NCBI RefSeq assembly: GCF_000733475.1 | Contig: NZ_JPFK01000005.1 | Location: 558,001-622,000 of the forward strand | Direction: 5' to 3' | From: Mangrovimonas yunxiaonensis | GTDB lineage: Bacteria > Bacteroidota > Bacteroidia > Flavobacteriales > Flavobacteriaceae | Length of the DNA: 64,000 nucleotides | Part shown: piece after piece, positions 1 to 7,689 of the stretch | Layout: the number at the start of each line of letters is the position of its first letter | Position numbering within the stretch: the first letter of the stretch is position 1 | Notes under the pieces: model-generated | The model's input: only the letters and a program-made list of their open reading frames with translations | The model's database searches: none | Told to the model about the DNA's origin: nothing | Translations under genes and position numbers: made by a program

Positions 1-189
1 AATCCCGAAGAGCTGCATTGTCCTAAATGTAATTCTGGAACGATTATAAAAGGAAAAACTGCTTATGGCTGTAGTAATTATAAATTGGGTTGTGATTTTA
101 AAGTGACCTTCGAAACTGTTAGGCAAGCTATAAACGGTCAAAAACCAACCAAACAATTAGTCTACCAAATATTAAGAAAAAACAGTTAG
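1..189 (+). CDS. topB: DNA topoisomerase III, C-terminal end (partial)
   Basis: This is an open frame from base 1 to a TAG at 187-189, so only the last 62 residues are in the window and the start is missing. It has a four-cysteine zinc-ribbon pattern (CPKC, then a GC and a further GC), followed by a Lys-rich tail. Such zinc modules close bacterial type IA topoisomerases, and the phrase GKTAYGCS followed by a GCDF motif is typical of Bacteroidota TopB. TopB relaxes and decatenates DNA. TopA is the main alternative, because only the tail can be judged. Confidence 0.6.
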   Translation, partial: NPEELHCPKCNSGTIIKGKTAYGCSNYKLGCDFKVTFETVRQAINGQKPTKQLVYQILRKNS

Positions 190-239
190 TGTTTTAAAGC
201 ACTTCTTACCTATACGGCTTTTTTCGTTACCTTTAAATA

Positions 240-587
240 ATGATGAAAAGAAGCATAGCCATATTGTTTTTAGCAGCTATTATTGCTGTTGGTGTTTTAA
301 AGGTATTCGAGCCCCCATTTAACGACCAAACATGGAAAAACGAACCGATGCATCGCTATAAAATGGCTAAGGATGTTGTAGAAAGTCGAGTGCTAATAGG
401 TAAGACAGCGCGAGAAGTCATCGCCCTTTTGGGAGAGCCAGATGTGTCTAACCTATCTGGGAGGCACCATTTGCTATATAAGCTAGGAACGCCGCCAAGT
501 TTCTTTAAAGAAAACGAACAGGTGTTGGTGGTTGTTTTTGAAGCGGCCTTAGTGCAAAAAGTCTTATTGGTAAATGAACAGAATTAA
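240..587 (+). CDS. SmpA/OmlA-like small membrane-anchored protein
   Basis: The 115-residue protein has one hydrophobic N-terminal segment (about residues 5-22) and then a periplasmic-looking domain. The phrase IGKTAREVIALLGEPD resembles the helix-turn-helix of the SmpA/OmlA (BamE-like) fold, in which 'LGxPD' follows an amphipathic helix. It ends with a beta-rich segment. ATG codons at 240 and 243 are both possible starts. It has no lipobox, so it may be a bitopic inner-membrane protein rather than an outer-membrane lipoprotein. The specific role is unknown and I would not assign it to the BAM complex. Confidence 0.6.
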   Translation: MMKRSIAILFLAAIIAVGVLKVFEPPFNDQTWKNEPMHRYKMAKDVVESRVLIGKTAREVIALLGEPDVSNLSGRHHLLYKLGTPPSFFKENEQVLVVVFEAALVQKVLLVNEQN

Positions 588-665
588 CCGTATTATCTTA
601 ACGAAATTTTGGGGAATTATTTGCGACGAATACGCTAAATTTACACTTTTAAAAACAGATTAAAC

Positions 666-1361
666 ATGATAGGATACTATATTCTTATAGGGGGCATTGC
701 CTTAGTAAGCTGGTTGGTGAGCAACCAATTAAAACAAAAATTTAAAAAATACTCGCAAGTTCATTTAAGAAATGGAATGAGCGGGAAGGAAATTGCCGAA
801 AAAATGCTGGCCGACAATGGCATTCGTGATGTTGAGGTTATTTCAACTCCCGGCCAGTTAACAGACCATTATAACCCAAAAAATAAAACCGTAAATTTAA
901 GCGAATCTGTTTACAACGAGCGCAACGCAGCGGCGGCAGCAGTGGCGGCACACGAATGTGGCCATGCAGTGCAGCATGCACAAGCCTATGGAGCTTTGCA
1001 AATGCGTTCGGCTTTGGTGCCCATAGTAAGTGTGACCTCGGGCATGTCGCAATGGTTAATTATTGGCGGCTTGGTTTTAGGAGCTGCTGCCGGTGTGGGA
1101 CTAGGTTTTTGGGTGGCGTTGGCCGGTTTGGCATTTATGGGAGCCGCCACGTTGTTTAGTTTTATTACGTTACCAGTGGAATACGATGCTAGCAACCGTG
1201 CCTTAGCATGGTTAAAAGCCAAAAATATGGTTACCCCAGAAGAGTATATAGGTGCCGAAGATGCGCTTAAATGGGCCGCCAGAACATACTTGGTAGCCGC
1301 TATTGGCGCCTTGGCGTCTTTATTGTATTGGGCGCTTCAAGTATTTGGCGGAAGAGATTAA
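666..1361 (+). CDS. YugP-type membrane zinc metallopeptidase
   Basis: The 231-residue protein matches the zinc-dependent peptidase family typified by Bacillus YugP (PF04298). A zinc-binding HExxH motif (HECGH) lies at residues 96-100, after an Ala-rich helix. Hydrophobic segments sit at about 1-18, 125-165 and near the C terminus, so the enzyme is probably in the inner membrane. Its length is normal for the family. The substrate is unknown. The gene is monocistronic, ending just before a strong bidirectional terminator at 1394-1411. Confidence 0.8.
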   Translation: MIGYYILIGGIALVSWLVSNQLKQKFKKYSQVHLRNGMSGKEIAEKMLADNGIRDVEVISTPGQLTDHYNPKNKTVNLSESVYNERNAAAAAVAAHECGHAVQHAQAYGALQMRSALVPIVSVTSGMSQWLIIGGLVLGAAAGVGLGFWVALAGLAFMGAATLFSFITLPVEYDASNRALAWLKAKNMVTPEEYIGAEDALKWAARTYLVAAIGALASLLYWALQVFGGRD

Positions 1362-1393
1362 TGTATTTACACCATGTAGATATCTAAAAAAAA

Positions 1394-1411
1394 GCCCGTG
1401 ATACCACGGGC
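1394..1411. terminator. Bidirectional intrinsic terminator
   Basis: A perfect 7-bp stem (GCCCGTG / CACGGGC) closes a 4-nt loop. It is preceded by A9 and followed by T6, so it works in both directions. It separates the zinc peptidase gene from the convergent Lrp gene. Confidence 0.9.
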
Positions 1412-1433
1412 TTTTTTATATTTAAAACGAGAG

Positions 1434-1904
1434 CTAAATTTTAATCTGCCGTTCTATTTGTTGCTGAAGTGAAATAAACGTTTCGGTACGCGAAACCCCG
1501 CTAATAGACTGTATTTCTTTATTTAAAACATGCATGAGGTGTTCGTTATCCTTGGCAAGAATTTTAATAAAAATACTCCAATGCCCGGTGGTATAATGGC
1601 ACTCAATAACCTCGGGGATTTTCTGTAACTGCTTAACAGCTTCTGGATTGCTCATGGCCCTGTCTAGGTAAATGCCAACAAAGGCCATGGTGGTATACCC
1701 GAGCACTTTGGGATTGATAATAAATTTTGAGCCGGCAATGAGTCCAGATTTTTCTAGTTTTCGTAACCGCTGATGAATGGCTGCTCCCGAAATTCCAACC
1801 TGACGGGCAATTTCCAAAATAGGGGTTCGGGCATCGGCCATTAAAGCCCGCAGGATTTTTTTATCGATGCCGTCTATGCTAATGCTTTGGTTTGATGCTT
1901 TCAC
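1434..1904 (-). CDS. Lrp/AsnC-family transcriptional regulator
   Basis: The 156-residue protein has the standard two-domain layout. The N-terminal winged helix-turn-helix covers about residues 10-60 (IDGIDKKILRALMADAR, then the recognition region with GISGAAIHQRLRKLE). The C-terminal RAM/AsnC ligand-binding beta-alpha-beta domain covers about 70-145. Family members sense amino acids or related metabolites and bind DNA as oligomers. It stands alone, convergent with the peptidase gene. The bound effector cannot be deduced; a lysine-related role is conceivable because two possible lysine-catabolic genes occur in the window, but this is only a guess. Confidence 0.9.
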   Translation of the reverse strand: MKASNQSISIDGIDKKILRALMADARTPILEIARQVGISGAAIHQRLRKLEKSGLIAGSKFIINPKVLGYTTMAFVGIYLDRAMSNPEAVKQLQKIPEVIECHYTTGHWSIFIKILAKDNEHLMHVLNKEIQSISGVSRTETFISLQQQIERQIKI

Positions 1905-1957
1905 TGCCTTTTTTTATTTGAGTTTGATGCATAAAAATACACATTTGCTAAAAAAGG

Positions 1958-1989
1958 AAAGGCTGTAAAGGGAATTCTTTGCAGCCTTT
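1958..1989 (-). terminator. Inverted repeat, possible terminator
   Basis: A 13-bp stem with one mismatch (AAAGGCTGTAAAG / CTTTGCAGCCTTT) surrounds GGAATT. It lies in the gap between the Lrp start and the end of the secreted-protein operon and is followed by a T-rich run on the minus strand. It may back up the hairpin at 2110-2144. Confidence 0.5.
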
Positions 1990-2109
1990 TAAAAAAAGGA
2001 TTGATTATAGCTCTGTATAGGTGATAACAGGTAGGTTAATGGGTTGTTTTCTTACTATTCTTATATTCCGAAATTTTCAGTATGCTCTTTCTTATTTGGT
2101 AAATAGATT

Positions 2110-2144
2110 AAAAGGGCTGCAAATAAAATTTTATCAGCCCTTTT
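2110..2144 (-). terminator. Intrinsic terminator of the 2.2-4.0 kb operon
   Basis: A perfect 10-bp stem (AAAAGGGCTG / CAGCCCTTTT) with an AT-rich loop lies 40 bp after the stop codon of the 163-residue secreted protein gene on the minus strand. Confidence 0.6.
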
Positions 2145-2183
2145 GAATGATTCAATAATCCCTTATTGAAAACTAATTTTTAT

Positions 2184-2675
2184 CTAACGTAAAGATCTAT
2201 TTAGATCTTGAAAAGCATCGAGAAGCGATTTGGCAATTTCAGGATTATCTACTCTAATAACCAGCTTTTCTTTTTTCCATTTTTTCTTGTTTATGTTTCT
2301 GCTGGAGGCGACATAAATGTTGATAAAAGCTAGATTGTTAGATCTTACATCGACATTTCCTGATGTGTACAGATTTGAAAAATCGCAGTACATGGTTTCT
2401 TCCTTGACTTTATTGTTTTGTGGGTTGTAAGGGACTATGCCTAGATAAGACCCTTCGAAAGATGCTTTTAGTTTCCATTTAAAACTATTGTGATAGTAAC
2501 CATGGTTGTTTATCGAGGAAACGATAAAAGACCGAGCATCTCCAGACCCCCTGGAAGTAGTGACAGAAGTCATTCCTTGTGCACTCTCTCCAGCTTTTTG
2601 GGAAAACAAGAACGGGGTAGATAGCATGGAAAATAAGACGAATACGATTATGTTACGTATATGGGTAGTTTTCAT
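2184..2675 (-). CDS. Secreted hypothetical protein
   Basis: The 163-residue protein begins with a clear signal peptide (about residues 1-25, ending in FLFSQ, a common flavobacterial cleavage context). The mature part has no family that I recognise. It is rich in Asn, Ser and Lys, with an alternating hydrophobic pattern suggestive of beta strands and a basic stretch (NKKKWKKEK) before a C-terminal helix. It is the last gene of a minus-strand group, 21 bp after the TolB-like lipoprotein gene, so it is probably co-transcribed and may work with that protein. Confidence 0.6.
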   Translation of the reverse strand: MKTTHIRNIIVFVLFSMLSTPFLFSQKAGESAQGMTSVTTSRGSGDARSFIVSSINNHGYYHNSFKWKLKASFEGSYLGIVPYNPQNNKVKEETMYCDFSNLYTSGNVDVRSNNLAFINIYVASSRNINKKKWKKEKLVIRVDNPEIAKSLLDAFQDLNRSLR

Positions 2676-2696
2676 TTGCTTAGGATTATAAGTGGT

Positions 2697-3656
2697 CTAT
2701 AGGATTGGTTTTGCGCGCCAAATGTCTGCATATTTCCATTTGGTTGTTTGTTCAGCGCCATCAGGCTTTTTAGCCCCTGCATTTGAAGAAAAGTAAATAA
2801 AATTGTCACTGCCCCAGAAAGGATGGGTTTCATCGGAATCTCCTGAGGTTAATTGCGTGATACTTTGACCATTTCGGTCCATAATGAAAACATGTTCTCT
2901 TTCATTGTCCCTGTCGGAAATAAAAGTGATATATTCTCCGTTAGGCGAGTAGTTTCCTTCAAAAGAGTTGGAAGTGCCAGAAGTTATCTGTGTTTTTTGG
3001 TTGGTATCTAGGTTTAACTCAAATAATTGATACTTATCTCCTGACAACGCATAAAAAAGCAGTACATTTTTACTTGGGTGCCATTTTGGATAACTCCCTT
3101 TCTCGATAATTGTTAAGCCACTGCCATCAGGATTTAATAAGGCTATATTGTGTTCTCCCGAGATTTTTGTGTTAATAACAACCTTGGCCTTGTTGGAAAT
3201 CATTTGTGGGCTTGTGTCAAAATCGCCATAGTTTCCTTGTCCTAAGTATTTTATTCCCAGTTGGTTTATTTTACTGCGTGCAATAATTCTTTTGCTGGCT
3301 TGGTAAGAAAATAAGAACTCTTCGTTATCTATCCAAGAAGGGGAATCAGACTTGTCAATTAATGGGTTGAAACCAGGAGCCAAAATATCGGTTTTTAGCC
3401 TAATACTAAATTGATTGACTGTTTTGGCATCATCTCGAATGGCGTAAATCATTTTTAGTCCATCGGGAGAAATTTGCGGTTGAAATTCAGGAACAAAATC
3501 ATCAGTAATTCTTGTTAATTCGGTAGCACTTGCAGATACCTGTGGCGAAGAGCTTGAATAAATGGTCTTGACTGTGATTGTCTTACTGCCGCCACAACTA
3601 ACTAAAGAAGTGACTAAAGTGCTAACTAGAATAGCATTGTAAAATCTATTTTTCAT
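2697..3656 (-). CDS. TolB-like beta-propeller lipoprotein
   Basis: The 319-residue protein has a lipoprotein signal with the lipobox LVSC, the acylated cysteine being residue 21. The rest consists of WD40-like PD40 blades as in TolB: repeated 'ISPDGLKMIYA', 'WHPSKNVLLFY' and 'YSPNGEYITFISDRD' motifs. Such propellers bind protein or peptide partners at the envelope. It is shorter than Pal-associated TolB and lacks the TolB N-terminal domain, so it is not the Tol-system TolB. It sits in the middle of the putative LytTR-controlled operon. Confidence 0.75.
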   Translation of the reverse strand: MKNRFYNAILVSTLVTSLVSCGGSKTITVKTIYSSSSPQVSASATELTRITDDFVPEFQPQISPDGLKMIYAIRDDAKTVNQFSIRLKTDILAPGFNPLIDKSDSPSWIDNEEFLFSYQASKRIIARSKINQLGIKYLGQGNYGDFDTSPQMISNKAKVVINTKISGEHNIALLNPDGSGLTIIEKGSYPKWHPSKNVLLFYALSGDKYQLFELNLDTNQKTQITSGTSNSFEGNYSPNGEYITFISDRDNEREHVFIMDRNGQSITQLTSGDSDETHPFWGSDNFIYFSSNAGAKKPDGAEQTTKWKYADIWRAKPIL

Positions 3657-3723
3657 ATTTATTTGTATTGGTTAAATGGTTTCTTTTTGAAAGTTATTTG
3701 GCCATAATAAAAACGACTGGTTT

Positions 3724-3975
3724 TTATTGTGCTTGGGTTAATGATAAATTAAGAGTGGTATTCACGTGGGGTAACATTTGATAATGTAAGTCATGAAGCA
3801 GCCATGGTTTTTTTAAAAAGCCATTGTCTTGTGCATAATACAATACCTTGTTTGCGAATAAAAAATGGTTGTGGTCGCTAGCTGTATAATCTAAAACGTC
3901 TTCTATTTGGGTGTTGCGTACAGTACTGTTAAAAAAGAGAAAGGTTGTTAAAAAATAAAAGTAGAGTTTGTTCAT
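3724..3975 (-). CDS. Small secreted hypothetical protein
   Basis: An 83-residue open frame with an N-terminal hydrophobic signal (about residues 3-17, LYFYFLTTFLFFNS) and no recognised domain. It is the first gene after a well-placed promoter (-7 box at 4007-4014) and tandem repeats at 4055-4096, which supports its being real and expressed. The mature part is only about 65 residues and contains several His and Tyr. It could be a small envelope or exported protein, or the leader cistron of the operon. Confidence 0.5.
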   Translation of the reverse strand: MNKLYFYFLTTFLFFNSTVRNTQIEDVLDYTASDHNHFLFANKVLYYAQDNGFLKKPWLLHDLHYQMLPHVNTTLNLSLTQAQ

Positions 3976-4006
3976 GCAGTAAGGTTTAGGTTGGTTAAGT
4001 TTTACC

Positions 4007-4038
4007 CAAAACTACTTCACGGCAACGAACATGAACAA
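4007..4038 (-). promoter_or_regulatory. Bacteroidota-type promoter for the 4.0-2.2 kb operon
   Basis: On the minus strand TAGTTTTG (4014-4007) matches the -7 consensus TAnnTTTG exactly. A TTG at 4038-4036 lies 21 nt upstream as a -33 element, slightly longer than the usual 19. The start codon at 3975 follows 31 nt after the -7 box. Confidence 0.6.
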
Positions 4039-4054
4039 CTTTTTGTCATAACTG

Positions 4055-4096
4055 ACACGTTGTTGTACATGAATTACAGGTTGCTGTACATGAACG
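4055..4096 (-). promoter_or_regulatory. Two tandem 21-bp direct repeats, probable LytTR-type regulator site
   Basis: On the plus strand, copies start at 4055 and 4076 (ACACGTTGTTGTACATGAATT in part, and ACAGGTTGCTGTACATGAACG in part), identical at 17 of 21 positions. LytTR domains bind as dimers to direct repeats spaced by about two helical turns, with a GTT core, which this matches. The site ends about 40 bp upstream of the -7 box, a suitable activator position. The adjacent gene upstream encodes a LytTR protein. Confidence 0.5.
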
Positions 4097-4140
4097 ACAT
4101 TAAAAAGGTTTAAAATTTCACTGTTGTTTTAAACCATGAG

Positions 4141-5505
4141 CTATGGCTTGTGTAGTAAATTTTTCAAGTCTTGTTTGTAGGTCCTGGACAAGTTTAACCA
4201 TTCGCCATTTTCAAGCATAACTTGAGTAGAGTTGATAATTTTTATTTTGTGAATATTCACGATGTAAGATTTGTGAATTCTAATAAAGTCTTGTTCTGGC
4301 AACTGGGTTAGCATTTTCGATAATGAAATGCGCTCTATTTCCGGATTGTCTTTGTCCTGCATGTATATTTCTACATAATGACCATCGGATTTTATGTATA
4401 AAATAGATGCAATATCTATGGTTGCTTTACTTTTTAAAAGAAATTTTAATGGGGTAGGGATAACTTTTTTCTCAGCTTTTTTATTATAAGCTTCTAGTTC
4501 ATCTTGTAGTTTTTCAACCTCTATTTTCTGAGTTTTATGTTTTTTTAAAAGGAACAAGGAGGTTAAAATTAAAAGGGTAATAGCAAAAAGAGAGATGAAT
4601 ATTTTCTTCTTGTAAAATGTCTTTTCATTGTTTAACCTAAAAATTTTTTTTCGGCTTTCTTGCCCAGCTACTTTATTATGAGTTTCACTAAATTCATGCT
4701 TAAAAGCTCCTTTAGGTTCTGGCGCGATATGTTCGTCTTCCAGCAAATAATACTCGCGTGACTTGTTTAGGTTTCCTAATTTTTCATGGTTTCTGGCCAT
4801 GAGGTTGTATGTTTTTTCTAATGCCGCTTTAAAGTTTATTTCTTTTGTAAGTGCCAAACTTTTAGTTGCCTGTTCTAGCGATTGGTTATAATCTTGTTTT
4901 TGATAATACACTTCGGCAAGCAGTGAATAGCTTTGGGCTAAAAACCTTTTTTCATTTGGATTTTTAAGAGGGTTACCCTCAAATCCCTTTATGGTTTTGG
5001 TTAAGTAAAATTGTGTGCTGTCTAAATTTGATTGAAGAAAGAATAAAGTGGCTAGATTATAATAGATCGAGTTTTTAAAAAAATGGTCAGGATGATTTTT
5101 ATTGTCTTTTAATAACTGGTTGATATAAAAATGAGCTGAATCGTATTGTTTGGAATTTTTGTGGTTGTTCACCAAATTAATATAAATGCTGTTTTTAACA
5201 TTCTGGTTGTCCGTTGGGGAAAACAATTTAACAGCTTGGTGTAAATGTTTATTACTTTTATTTATGGACTGTTTGCGGCTTAAAGCACTGCCCAGAAATC
5301 TATGGGCTTCTATCTTTGCCTGAAGTTCATTGTTTTTAGTAGCCAGATCCAATAATTGTGTTGCGTACAATATTAGACTATCTGTATTTCTAATGTGTTT
5401 CTGACATAGTTTTTGCAACTGCTTGGTATGTATGTCCTGAGAGCCTTGTGCAAAACTATTGATAGCTATAATGAAGAGAACAAAAGCAAAAAAAAATCTT
5501 TTCAT
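4141..5505 (-). CDS. TPR-containing membrane LytTR transcriptional regulator
   Basis: The 454-residue protein has a signal sequence (about 1-19), a periplasmic region of tetratricopeptide repeats (about 40-280), one transmembrane helix (about 300-320), a short coiled coil (about 325-345) and a C-terminal LytTR DNA-binding domain (about 350-454, with IDIASILYIKSDGHYVEIY and the conserved 'FIRIHKSYIVNI' motif). It is a one-component design in which envelope sensing is joined to cytoplasmic DNA binding, common in Bacteroidota. The downstream operon at 3975-2184 carries tandem repeats in its promoter, so it is the likely target. Its own -7 box lies at 5532-5539. Confidence 0.88.
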   Translation of the reverse strand: MKRFFFAFVLFIIAINSFAQGSQDIHTKQLQKLCQKHIRNTDSLILYATQLLDLATKNNELQAKIEAHRFLGSALSRKQSINKSNKHLHQAVKLFSPTDNQNVKNSIYINLVNNHKNSKQYDSAHFYINQLLKDNKNHPDHFFKNSIYYNLATLFFLQSNLDSTQFYLTKTIKGFEGNPLKNPNEKRFLAQSYSLLAEVYYQKQDYNQSLEQATKSLALTKEINFKAALEKTYNLMARNHEKLGNLNKSREYYLLEDEHIAPEPKGAFKHEFSETHNKVAGQESRKKIFRLNNEKTFYKKKIFISLFAITLLILTSLFLLKKHKTQKIEVEKLQDELEAYNKKAEKKVIPTPLKFLLKSKATIDIASILYIKSDGHYVEIYMQDKDNPEIERISLSKMLTQLPEQDFIRIHKSYIVNIHKIKIINSTQVMLENGEWLNLSRTYKQDLKNLLHKP

Positions 5506-5531
5506 GAATAGGTGTTAAGATCATATAAGCA

Positions 5532-5573
5532 CAAATATATCTTAAACATAAACAGTGTGAAAGTGTTAAACAC
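5532..5573 (-). promoter_or_regulatory. Promoter of the LytTR regulator, with upstream inverted repeat
   Basis: On the minus strand TATATTTG (5539-5532) is an exact TAnnTTTG -7 box, 26 nt before the ATG at 5505. A perfect inverted repeat with a one-base centre (GTGTTAAACAC, 5563-5573) covers the -33 region and could be an operator. Confidence 0.5.
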
Positions 5574-5789
5574 AGTATTTAATGTCTCCAGAGGTCATTT
5601 TTTTTGTGCTTAAAACCAAATGAGTTTTAATCCCTGCTCTTGCAAAGGAAAATGTTTGCGAGCGGTGCTGCTAATAATAAAAACATTGCCATAATGTTTT
5701 GAGAAACCTTGTGGTACTAATCATGTGTTAGCCAAACCAAGAGTGTTGATTATTTAAAAATAATATTAACGTTTAGCGGGACTACAGCA

Positions 5790-7154
5790 TTAAACATTTA
5801 AAGGATTATACCCCAAATAAGGAACGTTTTTATCGTGAAACACAATGCCGTAATCCTCAAGTTCTTCTAAAATAGGGGTGTAAACCTCTTTATTAATAGG
5901 AATTTGAACACCAGGCGTCGTTATTTTTCCATTTAAAATAGCCAGAGTAGCCATAGCGACTGGCAAACCAACAGTTTTTGCCATAGCTGTATAGGTTTGG
6001 TCTTCGCCAATACATACCATGGTAGAGTCGATTTGATGTTTTTTACCATCCAATTCATAGCCAAACTTGTGGTACATAACAAGCATGTCTTTATCGTCAT
6101 GGTCTAAAGTCCAGGTGTCCATTAATATTTTTTGAAGGATTTGCGCAGGGGTAGCACGTTTTAAGCCTACTTTTTTTGTTGGGCTAAACACATCCAGTTC
6201 TTCCAATTTGTCCCAAACAATATCGTCCTGATCAATTTTTAATTGATGTCTAAATTTCAATTCAGCAGAATCTGTTGGGCTGTACGGCAAAAACGAATTG
6301 ATAAAATCGCGGTAGCTCATACTCTCGCTGTTGTCTATCACGTAGCTGTCGTCTGTCATGCCTAATTGCACAAACATGTTCCAAGCGCGCGAAAACCCAA
6401 CACGGCGCATGGTGCCACGATAAAGGGTTTTAACATCCTCTAGCCCGTAAGCCGATTGGTACTTAAGGGAATCGCGGTTGGCATAACCTTCAAAGCGGCC
6501 GTAGCCATCAATTTCTAAAAACTCGGTGCGTCTAAACAAACGGTTGTAAGGAATGTACTTATAGGTGCCTTCTTGCAAAAACTTAGCGGCACCACCTTGG
6601 CCGGCAACCACAACATTTCTAGGGTTCCAGGTAAATTTATAATTCCATAGGTTGTTGTCGCTCTCTGGAGCAACAAGTCCACCACAAAACGATTCAAACA
6701 AAACCATCTTGCCGCCTTTATCCCTAATGTCATCAATAATCTTCATGGCGCTCATGTGGTCTATGCCGGGATCTACCCCTATTTCGTTCATAAACACTAG
6801 GCCTTTAGCCTTAGCCTCCTCATCCAGCATTTCCATTTCTGGGCTAACATACGATGCCGTTACCATAGGCTTGCCATATTTTAGGCAATCCTTTGCAGCT
6901 TCAATATGAAATCTGGCCGGCAACATCGATACAACAATATCGGCTGCTTTAATGGCTTGTTCCCGCGAGGCTTCATTAAAAACATCTAGTGTAATGGCTT
7001 TGCTATTTGGGTGGTTATCCAAAAGTTTTTCGGCGGTGTTTATGTCTAAATCACCAACGGTAAGGAACAAATTTTCGGTGGTCGATTTTTCTAAAAAGTA
7101 TTTAATAAGGTAGGCGGTTGATTTTCCTGAACCGATGACTAATATGTTTCGCAT
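5790..7154 (-). CDS. Saccharopine dehydrogenase-like oxidoreductase
   Basis: The 454-residue protein starts with a Rossmann nucleotide-binding fold (VIGSGKSTAYLIKYF, residues 5-19) and has the catalytic-domain layout of LYS9-type saccharopine reductases, including the 'MNEIGVDPGIDHMSAM' segment and a C-terminal domain with 'TVGLPVAMATLAILNGKI'. Family enzymes interconvert saccharopine with lysine or glutamate plus aminoadipate semialdehyde. Bacteroidota commonly carry this form. A glutaryl-CoA dehydrogenase at 28-29 kb makes lysine catabolism a reasonable inference. It is divergent from the DUF423 gene, with its start 77 bp from that ATG. Confidence 0.85.
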   Translation of the reverse strand: MRNILVIGSGKSTAYLIKYFLEKSTTENLFLTVGDLDINTAEKLLDNHPNSKAITLDVFNEASREQAIKAADIVVSMLPARFHIEAAKDCLKYGKPMVTASYVSPEMEMLDEEAKAKGLVFMNEIGVDPGIDHMSAMKIIDDIRDKGGKMVLFESFCGGLVAPESDNNLWNYKFTWNPRNVVVAGQGGAAKFLQEGTYKYIPYNRLFRRTEFLEIDGYGRFEGYANRDSLKYQSAYGLEDVKTLYRGTMRRVGFSRAWNMFVQLGMTDDSYVIDNSESMSYRDFINSFLPYSPTDSAELKFRHQLKIDQDDIVWDKLEELDVFSPTKKVGLKRATPAQILQKILMDTWTLDHDDKDMLVMYHKFGYELDGKKHQIDSTMVCIGEDQTYTAMAKTVGLPVAMATLAILNGKITTPGVQIPINKEVYTPILEELEDYGIVFHDKNVPYLGYNPLNV

Positions 7155-7170
7155 AATGGGTTTTGTTCTG

Positions 7171-7178
7171 TAATTTTG
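7171..7178 (+). promoter_or_regulatory. -7 element for the DUF423 gene
   Basis: TAATTTTG matches TAnnTTTG, 53 nt before the ATG at 7232. No good -33 TTG is present at the usual spacing. Confidence 0.4.
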
Positions 7179-7231
7179 TGCCCACGAATGTAAGAAATCA
7201 AAAGGGCTTTAAAAATCTAAAAAAGTTAAAT

Positions 7232-7621
7232 ATGAACAAAATTGTTTTAGTAACAGCAACTTTATTGGGGCTGCTTGCTGTTGTGCTTGGCGCATTTGCT
7301 GCACACGGCTTAGAAAAAATAGTATCGGCAGAAAGTGTGGCCAGTTTTAAAACGGGCGTCACCTACCAAATGTATCACGCTTTTTTGTTGCTGTTTGTTG
7401 GGATAACAGACAAAATAAGTGCTAAAACCAAAAAAATCAGTTATCTTTTGGTGGTTTTAGGGGTGGTATTTTTCTCTGGGTCTATATACGGGTTGGCCAC
7501 AAATAGCCTATCGGGTTTCGACTTTAAAACCATTGCCCTAATAACGCCTGTAGGAGGTTTATTGCTTATAACCGCTTGGGCTGTTTTATTAATAAACTTT
7601 TTAAAACTAAAACAGGATTAA
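7232..7621 (+). CDS. DUF423 family inner-membrane protein (YgdD-like)
   Basis: The 129-residue protein has four hydrophobic segments and the characteristic N-terminal helix followed by 'GAFAAHGLE', then 'TGVTYQMYHAFLLL', the DUF423/YgdD signature. The function is unknown. The ATG at 7232 is preferred over an upstream TTG at 7163, because the -7 box at 7171-7178 lies inside that extension and the family normally starts right at the first membrane segment. Confidence 0.85.
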   Translation: MNKIVLVTATLLGLLAVVLGAFAAHGLEKIVSAESVASFKTGVTYQMYHAFLLLFVGITDKISAKTKKISYLLVVLGVVFFSGSIYGLATNSLSGFDFKTIALITPVGGLLLITAWAVLLINFLKLKQD

Positions 7622-7632
7622 CAGTCAGGATT

Positions 7633-7665
7633 TTGTGCACGTTTTAAAATAAAGTTTTAGCTTTG
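7633..7665 (+). promoter_or_regulatory. pckA promoter
   Basis: TTG (7633-7635), 22 nt spacer, TAGCTTTG (7658-7665, an exact TAnnTTTG). The ATG at 7690 follows 24 nt after the -7 box. Confidence 0.6.
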
Positions 7666-7689
7666 CACTATTCAAAAAACAACACAATT

